Source of the DNA: Gnetum montanum
Lineage: Eukaryota; Streptophyta; Gnetopsida; Gnetales; Gnetaceae
DNA length: 64,000 bases
Assembly (NCBI GenBank): GCA_015680685.1
Contig: MNCI01033529.1
Coordinates: 530,579-594,578 of the forward strand
Direction: 5' to 3'
Both the position numbers and the translations under genes were made by a program. Positions 33,719 to 44,953 of the stretch are shown one piece after another. The notes below the pieces were generated by a model. It saw only the letters and a list, made by a program, of their open reading frames with translations, had not been told where the DNA came from and did no database searches. Within the stretch, counting starts at the first letter, position 1. The number at the start of each line of letters is the position of its first letter.

Positions 33719-34056
33719 TGGAAAGCATGGACTGGAAGTGAGACAATCTTCACCAAGGATGATGCAACAATATCACTCATGGGAGATTGTTCATGACTAT
33801 TGGATCTCTTCTACCTCTCCCTCATTCTTCTAGTGCCAAGAGGGGTTGGATGTCCATTGGATTTAAGGGTGTTCCTTCCACTTATCATGAACACCCAATT
33901 TTGTAAATAGTTGTAATGTTGTATACTTGGGCACTTCTGTATTTTTCTATTTCCTCTATGTCACTCTGCATGTCAGTCAAACATTTCATACCTCCTAATA
34001 TATTTTGTAAGGGACTTGTTCTTCTTATTCTGTACTTGAGGATGAGTTTTCATTCA
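33719..34056 (+). pseudogene. Element C 3' ORF remnant, large internal deletion
   Basis: Right after the acceptor-like AG the sequence reads TGGAAAGCATGG. Compared with B, the ATGGCACCAAAA start is missing and nearly 3 kb of ORF has been lost. Only about 340 bp of start and tail remain, ending in the usual pre-tract tail (TACTTGAGGATGAGTTTT). Element E has the same short form (37207-37545). Confidence 0.6.
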
Positions 34057-34068
34057 ATTGTGGGGATA
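34057..34068 (+). promoter_or_regulatory. Polypurine tract of element C
   Basis: ATTGTGGGGATA immediately precedes the LTR start TGATGAATTG. Confidence 0.7.
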
Positions 34069-34344
34069 TGATGAATTGTGTTTTACATAATTCTTGATAT
34101 TGGGTATTTGATATCAAGGTGGCCATGATATGAGGTACATGATATCAGGTACGCAATATCATGGCCTAAGATGTGATATCATGTATGTGATATCGCGAGG
34201 TATTCCTAGGTTTATAAATACAGCCCTTGGGCACATGATTCAAGGAGTATTTTTTAGTTAAGTAGTGAAATACTTGTAGTTTTTTCATTCAAGAGTTAGA
34301 ATATTTTCCAAGTGCCCACAACAAGAGGTACATCAATGCTTGAA
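34069..34344 (+). repeat. Element C 3' LTR, truncated, with inverted end
   Basis: Matches 24921-25165 through U3, the TATAAATA box and the start of R. At 34326-34344 the next 19 bases are the exact reverse complement of 25188-25206, which lies about 20 bp further into the 5' LTR. Unrelated sequence follows. Confidence 0.8.
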
Positions 34345-34990
34345 ATTACAACTTAAATAATACCCCACTTTCACATGTTATACAGATATTTTAGTAGTTC
34401 ACATGTCATCCACTTATGATGTGCTTCTATCAAGGACTTTCGAAGCATAGTTTGGGGGCTTCTTTAGATTAGATTTTTTATAATTGTTAATTTGCATTAA
34501 AGAAAAATATAAATATGTTGTTATACCAAGAGAACTATTTTACAAACACATCATGACAACTTTGAATCAACAAAATGATTTTTTGGACAACCAAAATACT
34601 AATCTTTATAGTGGAGTTATTGAAGTTATAATTGGTGAATATGTTATAAATGACCACATGAGTGAAAGTTTAGAAATAAATCATTTTTCTTATACCTATT
34701 CCATCCAATACTATCAAAATTTTAGAGAATGTGAAGAAATCTATGAAGATATCTTACCTTATCATCAACATGATGGAAAAACATTTTGTTTTGTTGATCC
34801 ATCACCATTAGGAAAGGATAAAGATATAAATGAGATGCTAACCATTAAAACATTAGAAGGTGAGCCAAATTTTGATGATAATCATTCTTACATTGATCAA
34901 AGGGCTAATTTTTCAGATTTTACTAACCTAAAGACTTGGATATTAAGAGTGGATTGTGGCCTCTTGGTACTTTACCTAAATTCATTCTAA
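34345..34990 (+). pseudogene. Element D, region downstream of protease (partial)
   Basis: In one frame from about 34409 it reads STYDVLLSRTFEA, stop, FGGFFRLDFL, stop, then 168 open codons (34484-34990) starting LICIKEKYKYVVIPRELFYK. The STYDVLLSR...LGG...LD pattern resembles the segment after protease in plant gypsy polyproteins, which fits D continuing after the C insertion. The rest is acidic and Asn-rich, contains EEIYEDILPYH and is not recognised. The AT-rich base use matches 23090-24920. The part between protease and here is missing. Confidence 0.5.
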
Positions 34991-36349
34991 TTATTTAGAA
35001 TAAATGAACAATTTATAAGAATAGGATTAACAGGTTTTGTTACTGAAGAACATAAGAACCTCATCATTCATAATAATCTTCTTTGCAAGATACTAACCAG
35101 TGAGTACTTTTCTTTGAAACATCTTACTAGTTTGTCTCATTTGCTTAACTTTGAAAAGACAAATTTGACGACAAATGTAGATGATGATGAACATTTTAGT
35201 ATAAACCTAAAAATTACATGGTCATAAACATATATGCTGAGAACATTATTTATAATAACATAAATATCTTATTTGTTAAACTCAAATAGGACTAGAAGAC
35301 TCCATAGAAAGAAGTAAAATTTATAAAACATGGTATGGACAAATGCCAAACTCAGGAACTAAATTAAACTTGCCATTTGAAGTTTGAACATATCTAGGTG
35401 TTGGCGACCATTTGGGATAGGACCACCAAGATTAGGGGCCTCATGATCTCGTGACCTTGGGAAGTCATAGGATCAAAGGTGTTCTTCATACAAGATTTAG
35501 GTGCTTGTTGGTCTCTAGCAACACGAAGGCCTAGATACCTCTAAATAAACTTAATAGTTATGAAATGTACTAGACATGAGTATGCATTTGTTGTTGTGAA
35601 TGCTGAAATGGCTTGGTTGTATATAAAACTATAATTAACTATCATAAAGAGATTTGGCTAACTTTGTCAAATACTGTCAGTTGTTGAAGATTTCTATTTT
35701 GTTTAATCACTTAGTCAATACAATCCCTATAGTAAGTTACTTGTAACAAATAAAATTTTGCAAAAATGTTTGAGCAAAATTTTGTGAATCTACTCCTAAT
35801 TTCTCCTAGAGAGAAAGTTGCATAAGAAAACTAGAAGTGGAGCAAGATTAAATAGACTTGACATGAGGAAACACTTCGTAATAAAGCTATTCCTAATGCA
35901 ATAACTATGAATTGTCGAAACTTGTTGAGCTCAACAAGCAATTTCATAGAGACAATCTTGTTATACTACCAAAAATCACTATGTAAAAGACAAAGTACGA
36001 GTCTCTATTTTGGCTAGCTAATAATGGTCAAAGATTGCATTCAATAAAGCTTTCAAAAAATTTGACAAATTTTTGATTGAAATACCAAGGAAATACACTT
36101 TATAATAATGAAGCTATTTTAGTGATCTCAAAATACCAAAGATTTTCCTAGATTCTCTATGCTTAAAATACACAATTTCATTAAGACATTACTATTAAAT
36201 TAATCTTGAGGCTTTTCAAAAATATAAGCTCTTCTATGGAAAAAAATAATAGGAGTCTAATATTGCATAAAAATAGAGCTATAAAAGAAATCCTAAAACA
36301 AATCCCAAAATTAAATGCCAAGCACGATACTATCTAAACCATTAGCTAA
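34991..36349. other. AT-rich interval before element E
   Basis: One further open stretch (about 35005-35225) continues the style of element D but matches nothing I recognise. The remainder has no recognisable gene, RNA or repeat. It ends with GTAAC (36350-36354), the left target duplication of element E. Confidence 0.5.
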
Positions 36350-36354
36350 GTAAC

Positions 36355-37194
36355 TGATGAGTAGTGAGGTACCCCTATGCCCAACCATACGAATCACTAA
36401 GACGTTACTTGTGATTTGGTCAAATTCCATGGACCTATAGTTATCTAATGCATTGGCTTTCTAGGAAGTAAAATGGGCATTGAAAATGTTCGTTGTTTTC
36501 CCAACTACACTTGTGAGGTTCAATGGTATGGTTTAAGTATAATTCACATATATGATTTTTCTTATTTTATGTTTTATAGATTTAGTCACCTACAACAAGA
36601 ATGAAGAGTAGAGTAATTTAAAATCTAACTTGTTTATGACCTATTTAGCCTAACACAAGTAACTGTTCCACTTTTCTAGAAACATCCTGAACACATATAG
36701 CACTGTTGGATTACCAAACATAAAGCGTTGCTAGGTTACCAAGTACTATATGAATGCTCAATGTGGTCATGCTCGTGTTCATTAACAACTAAAAATAAAT
36801 CGCTTAATTCAAATGCATTAAATTAAAGAGCATGAAAGTAAAATGCAATAAATAAAACATGAAGCTATTCTCAATGTTGCAAGGATTGTCAAAAGAGTTC
36901 ATTTTATTCTTGTCACATTGTTGTGCTTAGGTACATTAATGCTCGAACAAAGAATTGTACACACTTAGACTTCTTCTATAAGCACTCAAAAAATATTTTA
37001 ACTCTAAGGAAAATAAATGGCAAGAGCTTTGCTACTCTGACTAAGAAAGACCAAAAAATAACTATAAAAACTAGAGCCTAGGTGCAGTATTTATAGCCTT
37101 GGGGTATACACCTTGACATCACATATGCAATGTCACATCAAGGCCCTAACATCGCGTACCCAAGGTTGGAGCTAACATAAAATGCCACTCATCA
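36355..37194 (-). repeat. Element E 3' LTR
   Basis: On the minus strand it begins TGATGAGTGGCATT at 37194 and ends CTACTCATCA at 36355, 840 bp. It matches 60539-61421. Confidence 0.9.
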
Positions 37195-37206
37195 TACCCC
37201 AATGAC
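37195..37206 (-). promoter_or_regulatory. Polypurine tract of element E
   Basis: Minus strand GTCATTGGGGTA, immediately before the LTR start. Confidence 0.7.
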
Positions 37207-37545
37207 TGAATGAAAACTTGTCCATGAGTGTAGAAAAAGAGGAATAAGTTCGTTACAACATAACATATTGGGTAGGTATGGGATTATTGACTAACACTAC
37301 AAATTGACTCAAATGAAATAGATAGACTCTGAGTGCCCAAGTGTACGAAATTACAATTTTTACAAAATGGGGTGTTCATGATAAGAGAAGTGAACACCTT
37401 GGATAACACCGACATCCAACACCTCTTGGCAATAGAAGAATGAAAGAGAGAGAAGAGAGCCTTCGATCATGAATGGTACTCATTATGTGCTTGGACTGCA
37501 TTATCCTTGGTGAAGATAATCCTTCCTCCAATCCATGCTTCCCAC
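37207..37545 (-). pseudogene. Element E 3' ORF remnant
   Basis: On the minus strand an acceptor-like CTAATTCATGATTTTTTTTT...TATAG (about 37575-37545) leads to TGGGAAGCATGG. It then follows the C remnant (TTCACCAAGGAT, AAGAGGTGTTGGATGTC). It lacks almost the entire 3' ORF, like C. Confidence 0.55.
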
Positions 37546-38006
37546 TATAATAAAAAAAAATCATGAATTAGTATGCAATGTGTAACATAGAGTGATGAAA
37601 TGCCTTGTCTTGTCGATGGTTATACTTAGCTAAGTTGTGATTGTGGTACATTGGTTTCTTTAATTAGTAGGAAGACTGACACATAGGGTAAAATAGACAA
37701 GTAGTCCATTAAATAAAAAAAATGTTTAACACAAGGAAATATTTGAAGAGGGCATAAGAATTCACAACAATGAAAAGAAAAATTCACTGAAAAATATTAT
37801 GAAGATGTGTACAATTGGATGTCATTGATGGAATAAACAAAAGAGAATTTGATTGTAAGAGTGTCTAAGGATAAAAAGATTAACTAACCAAACCAAGAGA
37901 TATGCAAGTGAGTCCTCCCCAAAGCAAGCACAAGCCTTTTATGCCCTTGCATAACTTCAAACCAAAGAGTCTGTGGGCTCTATGGATGATCAATGGTTAT
38001 GGAAGG
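37546..38006 (-). other. Element E spacer, 3' part
   Basis: Noncoding, collinear on the minus strand with C at about 33250-33720. It ends at the target duplication GAAGG (38002-38006) of solo LTR G. Confidence 0.6.
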
Positions 38007-39549
38007 TGATGAACCACCATTTGCCATCTACTCCGATGTTGAGTACATGATGTGAAAGCCACAACATTGCGTATGTGATGTTAGGGCCTTAGTTCGATGT
38101 CACATATTTTACATCGGGGTATATTCCCAAAGTCTATAAATACCATGCCTAAGCTTCCCTTTTGAGTCAATTTTTTTTATCATTCTTAGTCAAAGTAGTG
38201 AAGCTCTTGCAGTTTATTTTTCTCAAAGTTAGAATATTTTCTAAGTTCCTGTAGAAGGATTCTAAAGTGTGTATGGTTCTTTGTTTGAGCACTGATGTAC
38301 CTGAGTGCAGCAGTGTGATGGGAATAAAATGAACTCTTTTGATAGTCCTTGCAGCACTAAGAATAAATTAATATTTTCTTTAATGCATTTTACTTTCTTG
38401 TTCTTTACCTTAATGCATTTGATTAAACCATTTATTTCTAATAGTTAATGAACATGAGCACGACAACTTTGAGCATTCATATAATACTTGGTAACCTAGA
38501 AACACTTAACATTTGGTAGCCTAGTAGTGCTATATGTGTTTAGGAAAGTGGAACAATTACTTGTGTTAGGCTAGCTAGGTAATATACATTAGTTTTCAAT
38601 CTACTCTACCCTTATTCTTATTGTAGGTGAGTACATCCATAAAATATAAAATGACAAAAATTCATATACCTCAATTACACTTAAACCATATCCTTGAGCC
38701 TCACAAGTGTAGTTGGGAAGATAATGGATGTTCTCAACATTGTTTCACTTCCTAGAGAAACTAGTGTATNCAATGGTTATGGAAGGTGATGAACCACCAT
38801 TTGCCATCTACTCCGATGTTGAGTACATGATGTGAAAGCCACAACATTGCGTATGTGATGTTAGGGCCTTAGTTCGATGTCACATATTTTACATCGGGGT
38901 ATATTCCCAAAGTCTATAAATACCATGCCTAAGCTTCCCTTTTGAGTCAATTTTTTTTATCATTCTTAGTCAAAGTAGTGAAGCTCTTGCAGTTTATTTT
39001 TCTCAAAGTTAGAATATTTTCTAAGTTCCTGTAGAAGGATTCTAAAGTGTGTATGGTTCTTTGTTTGAGCACTGATGTACCTGAGTGCAGCAGTGTGATG
39101 GGAATAAAATGAACTCTTTTGATAGTCCTTGCAGCACTAAGAATAAATTAATATTTTCTTTAATGCATTTTACTTTCTTGTTCTTTACCTTAATGCATTT
39201 GATTAAACCATTTATTTCTAATAGTTAATGAACATGAGCACGACAACTTTGAGCATTCATATAATACTTGGTAACCTAGAAACACTTAACATTTGGTAGC
39301 CTAGTAGTGCTATATGTGTTTAGGAAAGTGGAACAATTACTTGTGTTAGGCTAGCTAGGTAATATACATTAGTTTTCAATCTACTCTACCCTTATTCTTA
39401 TTGTAGGTGAGTACATCCATAAAATATAAAATGACAAAAATTCATATACCTCAATTACACTTAAACCATATCCTTGAGCCTCACAAGTGTAGTTGGGAAG
39501 ATAATGGATGTTCTCAACATTGTTTCACTTCCTAGAGAAACTAGTGTAT
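37991..39549. other. Exact 779-bp duplication around a single N (assembly artefact)
   Basis: 37991-38769 and 38771-39549 are identical as far as I can compare them, separated by N at 38770. The repeated block includes 16 bp of non-LTR flank with the left target site, so the second copy cannot be a true 3' LTR. It is best read as two overlapping contig ends joined without merging. Confidence 0.92.
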
Positions 39550-39642
39550 GAGATAACTATAGGTCCATGGAATTCAACCGGATCGTGTGTAACACCTTAG
39601 TGATTCATATGGTTGGGCGTAGGTGTACCTTGCTTCTCATTA
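38007..39642 (+). repeat. Solo LTR G (plus strand) in element E, inflated by an assembly artefact
   Basis: Starts TGATGAACCACC and ends CTTCTCATTA. It is flanked by GAAGG (38002-38006 and 39643-39647). TATAAATA is at about 38137 and the R region carries AATAAAATGA. The sequence is E/C-like, with a GTATGTGATGTTAGGG U3 word. No internal sequence or primer site is present. The interior contains an exact 779-bp repeat around one N, so the true length is about 856 bp. Confidence 0.85.
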
Positions 39643-40033
39643 GAAGGTTAAGTACAAAAACTCAGAAGAAACTAACTATGAATTCCAACACATCAAACCA
39701 GAACATGAAACTAGTAGTGAGGTGAGACATGGAAAGCATAGATGGATGAGAGAGAGAGTGGAATGGAGTTCCTAATTACATCACATGAAGTCCCTTGTGG
39801 ATTTTGTGGTTAATTGACTTGATAGAGTCCATCCTTAGTCTAGACCAAAACCAACCACATTTAGTGACTTCGCATTGACATTTTGAGACCAGTCCATCCC
39901 CTGAGACACAAGAGTACTTCCACAAAACAAACACTGTTTGTTATTAGAGCAAAAGTAGGAAGTGAGAAAGAGCCTTAGTTAAAGGAGACTAATCCCATAA
40001 CTAGTGCTTATAGCCCATTTATTCTATTTAAGA

Positions 40034-40260
40034 GGTGTGCTTTGAATTTCCATTATTTTTCTTTTTGAAATGGGAACCACACCATGCAAAGACACATGCA
40101 TTTATTTTGTCTAAGAGATGTGCTTTTAATCCTCATCTTTTTTTTTTAATTTTTTTCTGATGAGAACCATACCATGCAAGGATGTATGCATTTATTTTTT
40201 CCAAGGGGTGTGCTTTGAATTCTCATTTTGTTTTATGTTTTTTCTAATGAGAACCGCACC
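40034..40260 (-). ncRNA. Conserved spacer hairpin, three tandem copies (element E)
   Basis: On the minus strand: copy 1 at 40260-40207 (inner stem TTCTCAT/ATGAGAA), copy 2 at 40173-40117 (TTCTCAT/ATGAGGA), copy 3 at 40083-40034 (TTCCCAT/ATGGAAA). The linkers repeat GACACATGCATTTATTTT-like wording. This is the highest copy number in the window. Confidence 0.5.
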
Positions 40261-40892
40261 ATGGAAGGACTTATTCAACTTCCTTTTATTGATCAGCATG
40301 GAATGGTAAGAAGTCCATGAAAACACACATGCACCTAGGTAAATAGAAAAGCACAAAGATTATTGCATCCCCTTGAAGCCACACCCTATTCAAACCTTTA
40401 AATCCTTTCCAATTTCAAAAACTAACAAAGTTACAAATTTATTGAGGTTTTATTAATGAAAAAGGAACTCTACATTTCGAAAGCAAGAAAAACCATAGAG
40501 TTTGTGGATCAGTGGATGTTGTGGACTCACTGCTTATTGCATGAAAAAGAAACCATGTCCTAATTATCAGTAACAAAATTCAAAACTAGAAATCAGACAC
40601 CAATAATCAAATAACAAAAATAATACATACCATCATCAAGTGATGCATGACCATTGTACTTGGCACATATGAACAAAAAGTTAGAAAACCATATCAAATA
40701 AAACAAAAGAAAATATAAAATAAAGTGTAAAATATTCAAGAAATATCAAATGTACTAACAATGATATAAAAAAATTAGAAAAGATTAATAACATGAAAAT
40801 AAAAATATGTAAAATAATGATTGTGTAAAAAAAAAGTTGTAAAATAAAAAATTAAAAAACTAAGGACCTACTTAAATAATTAGCATGGTTGG

Positions 40893-40910
40893 CCATCTCC
40901 CCTATGACCA
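40893..40910 (-). promoter_or_regulatory. Polypurine-like box (element E)
   Basis: Minus strand TGGTCATAGGGGAGATGG, at the usual place after integrase. Confidence 0.5.
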
Positions 40911-40930
40911 AGTTGGAAGGAGGAGATCTA

Positions 40931-43872
40931 AAATATGGAGTGTGGCTATCCATCTAATGAGGTGCTTGTTGTGTTAGCTAGTGTATGCTCATGGAAAGGT
41001 TTAATTTATTGAATGTTGACCAAATGTTTCATGGTTAGGCTCTCAGGTTTATAGATCATCATGGCCCCAGAAGGGAAAGTCTCATAAATGATGTAAGGTC
41101 CTTCCCACAACATTTGAAACTTAGATCATTGAGGTACATGTGTAGGGTTCTAGTAAAGAACCTTATCTCCCAGTTGAAATTTAACTTTTCTAATTTTTAG
41201 GTCATGATGCTTTTTGTTATAGGCCTTGTGTAACTCGTTAGATGATAAGGCTACTAATCAATTTTTGTCTAGCAGGTTGAGATTCATTAGTAATTCTTTT
41301 TGGGCTAGACTTAAGTTAAGGTCAAGGTCACAAGCCATTGAAAGTATAAAGAGTTTAGATTAAATAGGAAGTGTTGGTAGTTTACCATACACAAGATTAT
41401 AGGGAGAGTAGCCTATAGGAATTTTCCAAGTTGAGCGGTAGGCCCGAAGGGCATCATTGAGTTTTTTTCTCTAATCCTTCATATACTTGCTAACAGTTCT
41501 TGTTAGTATCCTTGTGATCTCCCTATTGGTAACCTCAGCTTGACTATTAGCTTGGACATGGTAAGGTGTTATGAGTTTATGTTCAACCCCCAAGTGTTGC
41601 ATGAGCTTTTGAAAAGTAGTGTCTATAAAGTGAGTTCCATTGTCAGAAATTAATGCACATGGCACACCAAACCTATTTACAACATTTTATTGTACAAATT
41701 GAGCAATAGTAGAAGATGTATAGTCGATAATGACTGTTGCTTCTACCCATTTCATACAATAGTCAACAGTGACTATGATATACACCTTTCCATTTGACAT
41801 GGGCATGATGGGACCCATGAAGTCAATGCCCCAAATGTTGAATGGTTCTAGTGGTTAAATCCATTGTTGAGGTCCCTCCATTTGAGCAATCATTCCACCA
41901 TCTTTTTGGCATCACTCACAAGAGTGAATGTAATGATGAACATCCCTAACGAGTGTTGGCCAATAGTACCCTACCATCAATATTTTAATGGCCTTACATC
42001 TCCCAAGATAGTGTCCTCTGTAGGACCTTCATGAGCATCTTAGAGAACATATAGTTGATCAGCATTAGGGACATACTAGTGAACTATCCCATCGACACAC
42101 ACCTTGTAGAGGTATCCATGGATCTCCATGAAGTGCTTTACCTAGTGAAGAAACTGCTATTTCTTTCTATGGTCCAACCCTTGTGGCATCTCTTGAGTAA
42201 GAAGATAGGTGAGAATGTTATCATCCCATTTTGGCTCATTAGACATTTGTTTAGTTACAACCCTAGCAAAGAGGACTTCATCATGAAATGTATCAGATAA
42301 TGGGATTTCTTCCTCTTTGTCATCTCATTGCAAGTGAGACAAGTGATTAGCAACCACATTCTTAGTGTCTTTTTGATCTACCATCATAAGATCGAATTCT
42401 TAAAAAATTACCAGCCACTATATGACATGCGGGCTCACCATTGGCTTATTCATTAGGAAGTGGATGGTACTATGATCCATGTGCACAAACACCTTATATC
42501 CAAGCACATAATGCCTAAACTTCTTTGGAGTAAACACCATCACCATTAATTCTTTTTTTGGAGTGGTGTAGTTTAGTTATGCACCCACAATGCTTTAGTT
42601 GGCATAGTGAATATAGTATGGATATTTCTTATCATCTAAGTACATCCACATTACTCCCAAGGCATAATTTGATGCATCCATCATAATATGAAATGGTTTG
42701 GACTAGTTGGGTACCTATAGGATTGATTTTCTACAAGATTCTCTTTTAGTTCTTGGAATGCTTTCTCACATTTTATAGTCTAAACAAAGGGAGCATCTTT
42801 TCTGGGTAACTCCATCAATAGTTTTATGATCTTAAAGAAATTCTCTATGAATCACTGGTAGTAGCTAGTATGTCCAAGGAATGACAAAAAATCTTCAAAT
42901 ATTTTTGGCTGGCAAGTTTTTCCTTAGATGGCCCATATTTTCATAGGGTCTACCTCAATTCCAGCTTGTGAGATTCTATGCCCTAGTATAATGCCCTCCT
43001 AGACCATGAGATGAATTTTCTACTAATTGAGCCACAAGTTGGTTTTAGGGCTTGATCAAAGGTAGCTTCATAAGTGGAGAAGTCATCCATGAAGACTTTC
43101 ACACCACTACTGATCTACTATTGAAAAATGCTTAGGACTAGGCATTGGAAGGTGGTAGAAGCATTGCATAGACCAAAAAACATCTTACGATATGCAAAAG
43201 TCCCCAAAGGGCTCATGAATTTTGCCTTTGCTGGGTCTTCTAGTGTAATTTGGATTTGTTTATAGCCATTATAACCATCTAGAAAATTGTAGCAGCAATG
43301 CCCAGATATTGTATCAAGCACCTAGTCAGCAAATGGAAATAGAAAGTGATCCTTGAATGTTGCCATATTTAGTAGCCTAAAATTGATGTAGACCTACCAC
43401 TTGTGATGTTTCTTTGGAAAAATTACAAGTGGGCTAACCCACTCAATATCCACAATGGAATAGATAAACCCTACCTTAAGGAGTTGCTCAATTTCCTCTT
43501 TGGTGATTTTCTTCAATTATGAATTCAACCACCTTTGTGGTTATCATTTTGGCTTTATGGCTAAGTCAATGTGGATGTGATGCTGGCATATTTGAGGATC
43601 AATACCTGTGAGTTTATGATATTACCAAGCAAAAGCTATTAAGCATATTTTGACTACTTTTAACAGCATTATTTTCTATTTTGGAGCAAGCTTTGCATTG
43701 ATTATAACCAACTTCCCATTTTTCAAAAATTCATATTCCATTCCAGCTGATAATGTTTTTAGCTCAAGGAACTCTTGTTTGAATTTGTCAAGAATTTCTA
43801 ACTCTCCCTAGTGAGTATCATCATTTGATTCATTAGAGAGTTGGTGATGAACTTGCTCAAGTTCATCCATGC
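40931..43872 (-). pseudogene. pol: Element E pol: RT, RNase H, integrase (broken)
   Basis: On the minus strand RT reads MLDTISGHCCYNFLDGYNGY (from 43321) and FMDDFS (about 43098-43081). RNase H shows DASNYALG (about 42680) and an HMDHSTI-type motif (about 42480). The integrase core piece at 41665-41471 keeps DNGTHF and the E-containing VTNREITRI stretch. The zinc-finger region (about 41960) and the C-terminal part have stops. The linker upstream ends at CATGC (43868-43872), the target site of F; the matching upstream half is at 57162. At the KLK-stop-VI site shared by B, C and F, this copy has a Lys codon. Confidence 0.85.
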
Positions 43873-44787
43873 TAATGAAGTATCATTAAGTCGATGCATT
43901 GACTAGGCTGTGTATACTGGGCCACGTATACGCGGCCGCATCGATGTAGCCCCTTCGATGTAGCCTTCCATGTGTCGACGTTGCCCCATTTATGTGGAGC
44001 CTATTTTGACCTATAAATAAGAGGGCCTTCCACCTCATTTAGGTACTTTTCAGTTAGTTATAGTGAAGCTCTTGTAGTTTGTTCCTGCAGGAGATAGAAT
44101 ATTTTCCAAGTGCCCACAACAGGTGTAAGAAAAGTGATTCGCTCTTTATTTGAGTGTTGATGTATTTGAGCCCATTGGTGTGATGGCAATAAAGATGAAC
44201 TATTCAAGCATTCCTTGTAGCATTTGGACTTAGCTATTTTATGCATTTAGTAGTTTAATATGTTTATGCTTTGTTAATTACTTGTTAATTACTTAAGTTT
44301 CTATTATTAATTATCTCAATCACTATCGCTCATTCGTAGTTCTTAAAGGCCATAAGTACGACCATCTTGAACATAAATCAAACACTTGGTAAGCCTAGTG
44401 ACGCTTAACATTTGGTAACCCAGAAGTGTTAGGAGATGCTTAGAACGTGCTCAGAAGATGGAATGAGATACTTATGCTAGGAATAGTTAGAGTATAAGCT
44501 AGGATAATTATAGATTAGATAATAATTTATTCCTTACTCTTCATACCTTAATTAGCCACCAAAAGATAAGTAAAAAGCTATAAAAATCACTAGCCTTAAT
44601 CTCACTTAACCATCGCAAAAAAAATATCACAAGTGAGATTAGGAATACAACAATTGTTCTAATCCAAGGTTTTGCTGGTTAGGGTCTGGTGTATGTTAAG
44701 CACGTACAGTCTATGGAATTCGACTGAGTTGTGTGTGAATGCCAGTGATTCATATGGTTGGGTGTAGGGGTACTTGGTCGCTCATCA
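43873..44787 (+). repeat. Element F 5' LTR
   Basis: TAATGAAG to CTCATCA. U3 carries GTATACTGGGCCACGTATAC-like repeats (43915-43935), TATAAATA is at 44012-44019 and AATAAAGA near 44189. Confidence 0.92.
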
Positions 44788-44788
44788 T

Positions 44789-44807
44789 TGGTGCCGTTGT
44801 CGGGGAC
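44789..44807 (+). promoter_or_regulatory. Primer binding site of element F
   Basis: TGGTGCCGTTGTCGGGGAC, the best-preserved copy here of the tRNA-Asp-type site. Confidence 0.8.
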
Positions 44808-44953
44808 TGTTAGTCTTACATGCATCATCTAACCTTAGTGAAATTATCATTCAAGTCATTGGAATGGACCTAGGATAGAAATATTTACACACACTAGGAG
44901 GATTAAAGTAAATAGTAAGGTACATCAATTACATAGACCATCTAACATCCAAT

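Larger units (their letters stand above)
24921..34344 (+). mobile_element. Element C: Athila-like element inserted in D, 3' LTR truncated
   Basis: 5' LTR 24921-25772, primer site, gag, protease, RT, RNase H, integrase, spacer, a very short 3' ORF remnant, polypurine tract and the first 260 bp of the 3' LTR. The 3' LTR breaks off in R at a short inverted segment (34326-34344), so no matching target duplication remains. The coding parts are full of stops. Confidence 0.88.
39648..40930 (-). other. Element E spacer, 5' part
   Basis: Noncoding on the minus strand. From right to left it holds the polypurine-like box (40910-40893), an A-rich plus-strand tract equal to the TTTTAC repeats (40680-40860), three hairpin copies (40260-40034) and the conserved GGATGGACT..CATTCC segment. 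Confidence 0.6.

Noticed and set aside
37991-39549. Tandem LTR duplication as a real biological event
   Set aside because: The copies are identical, separated by one N, and the repeat unit includes non-LTR flank; overlap of contig ends explains it better.
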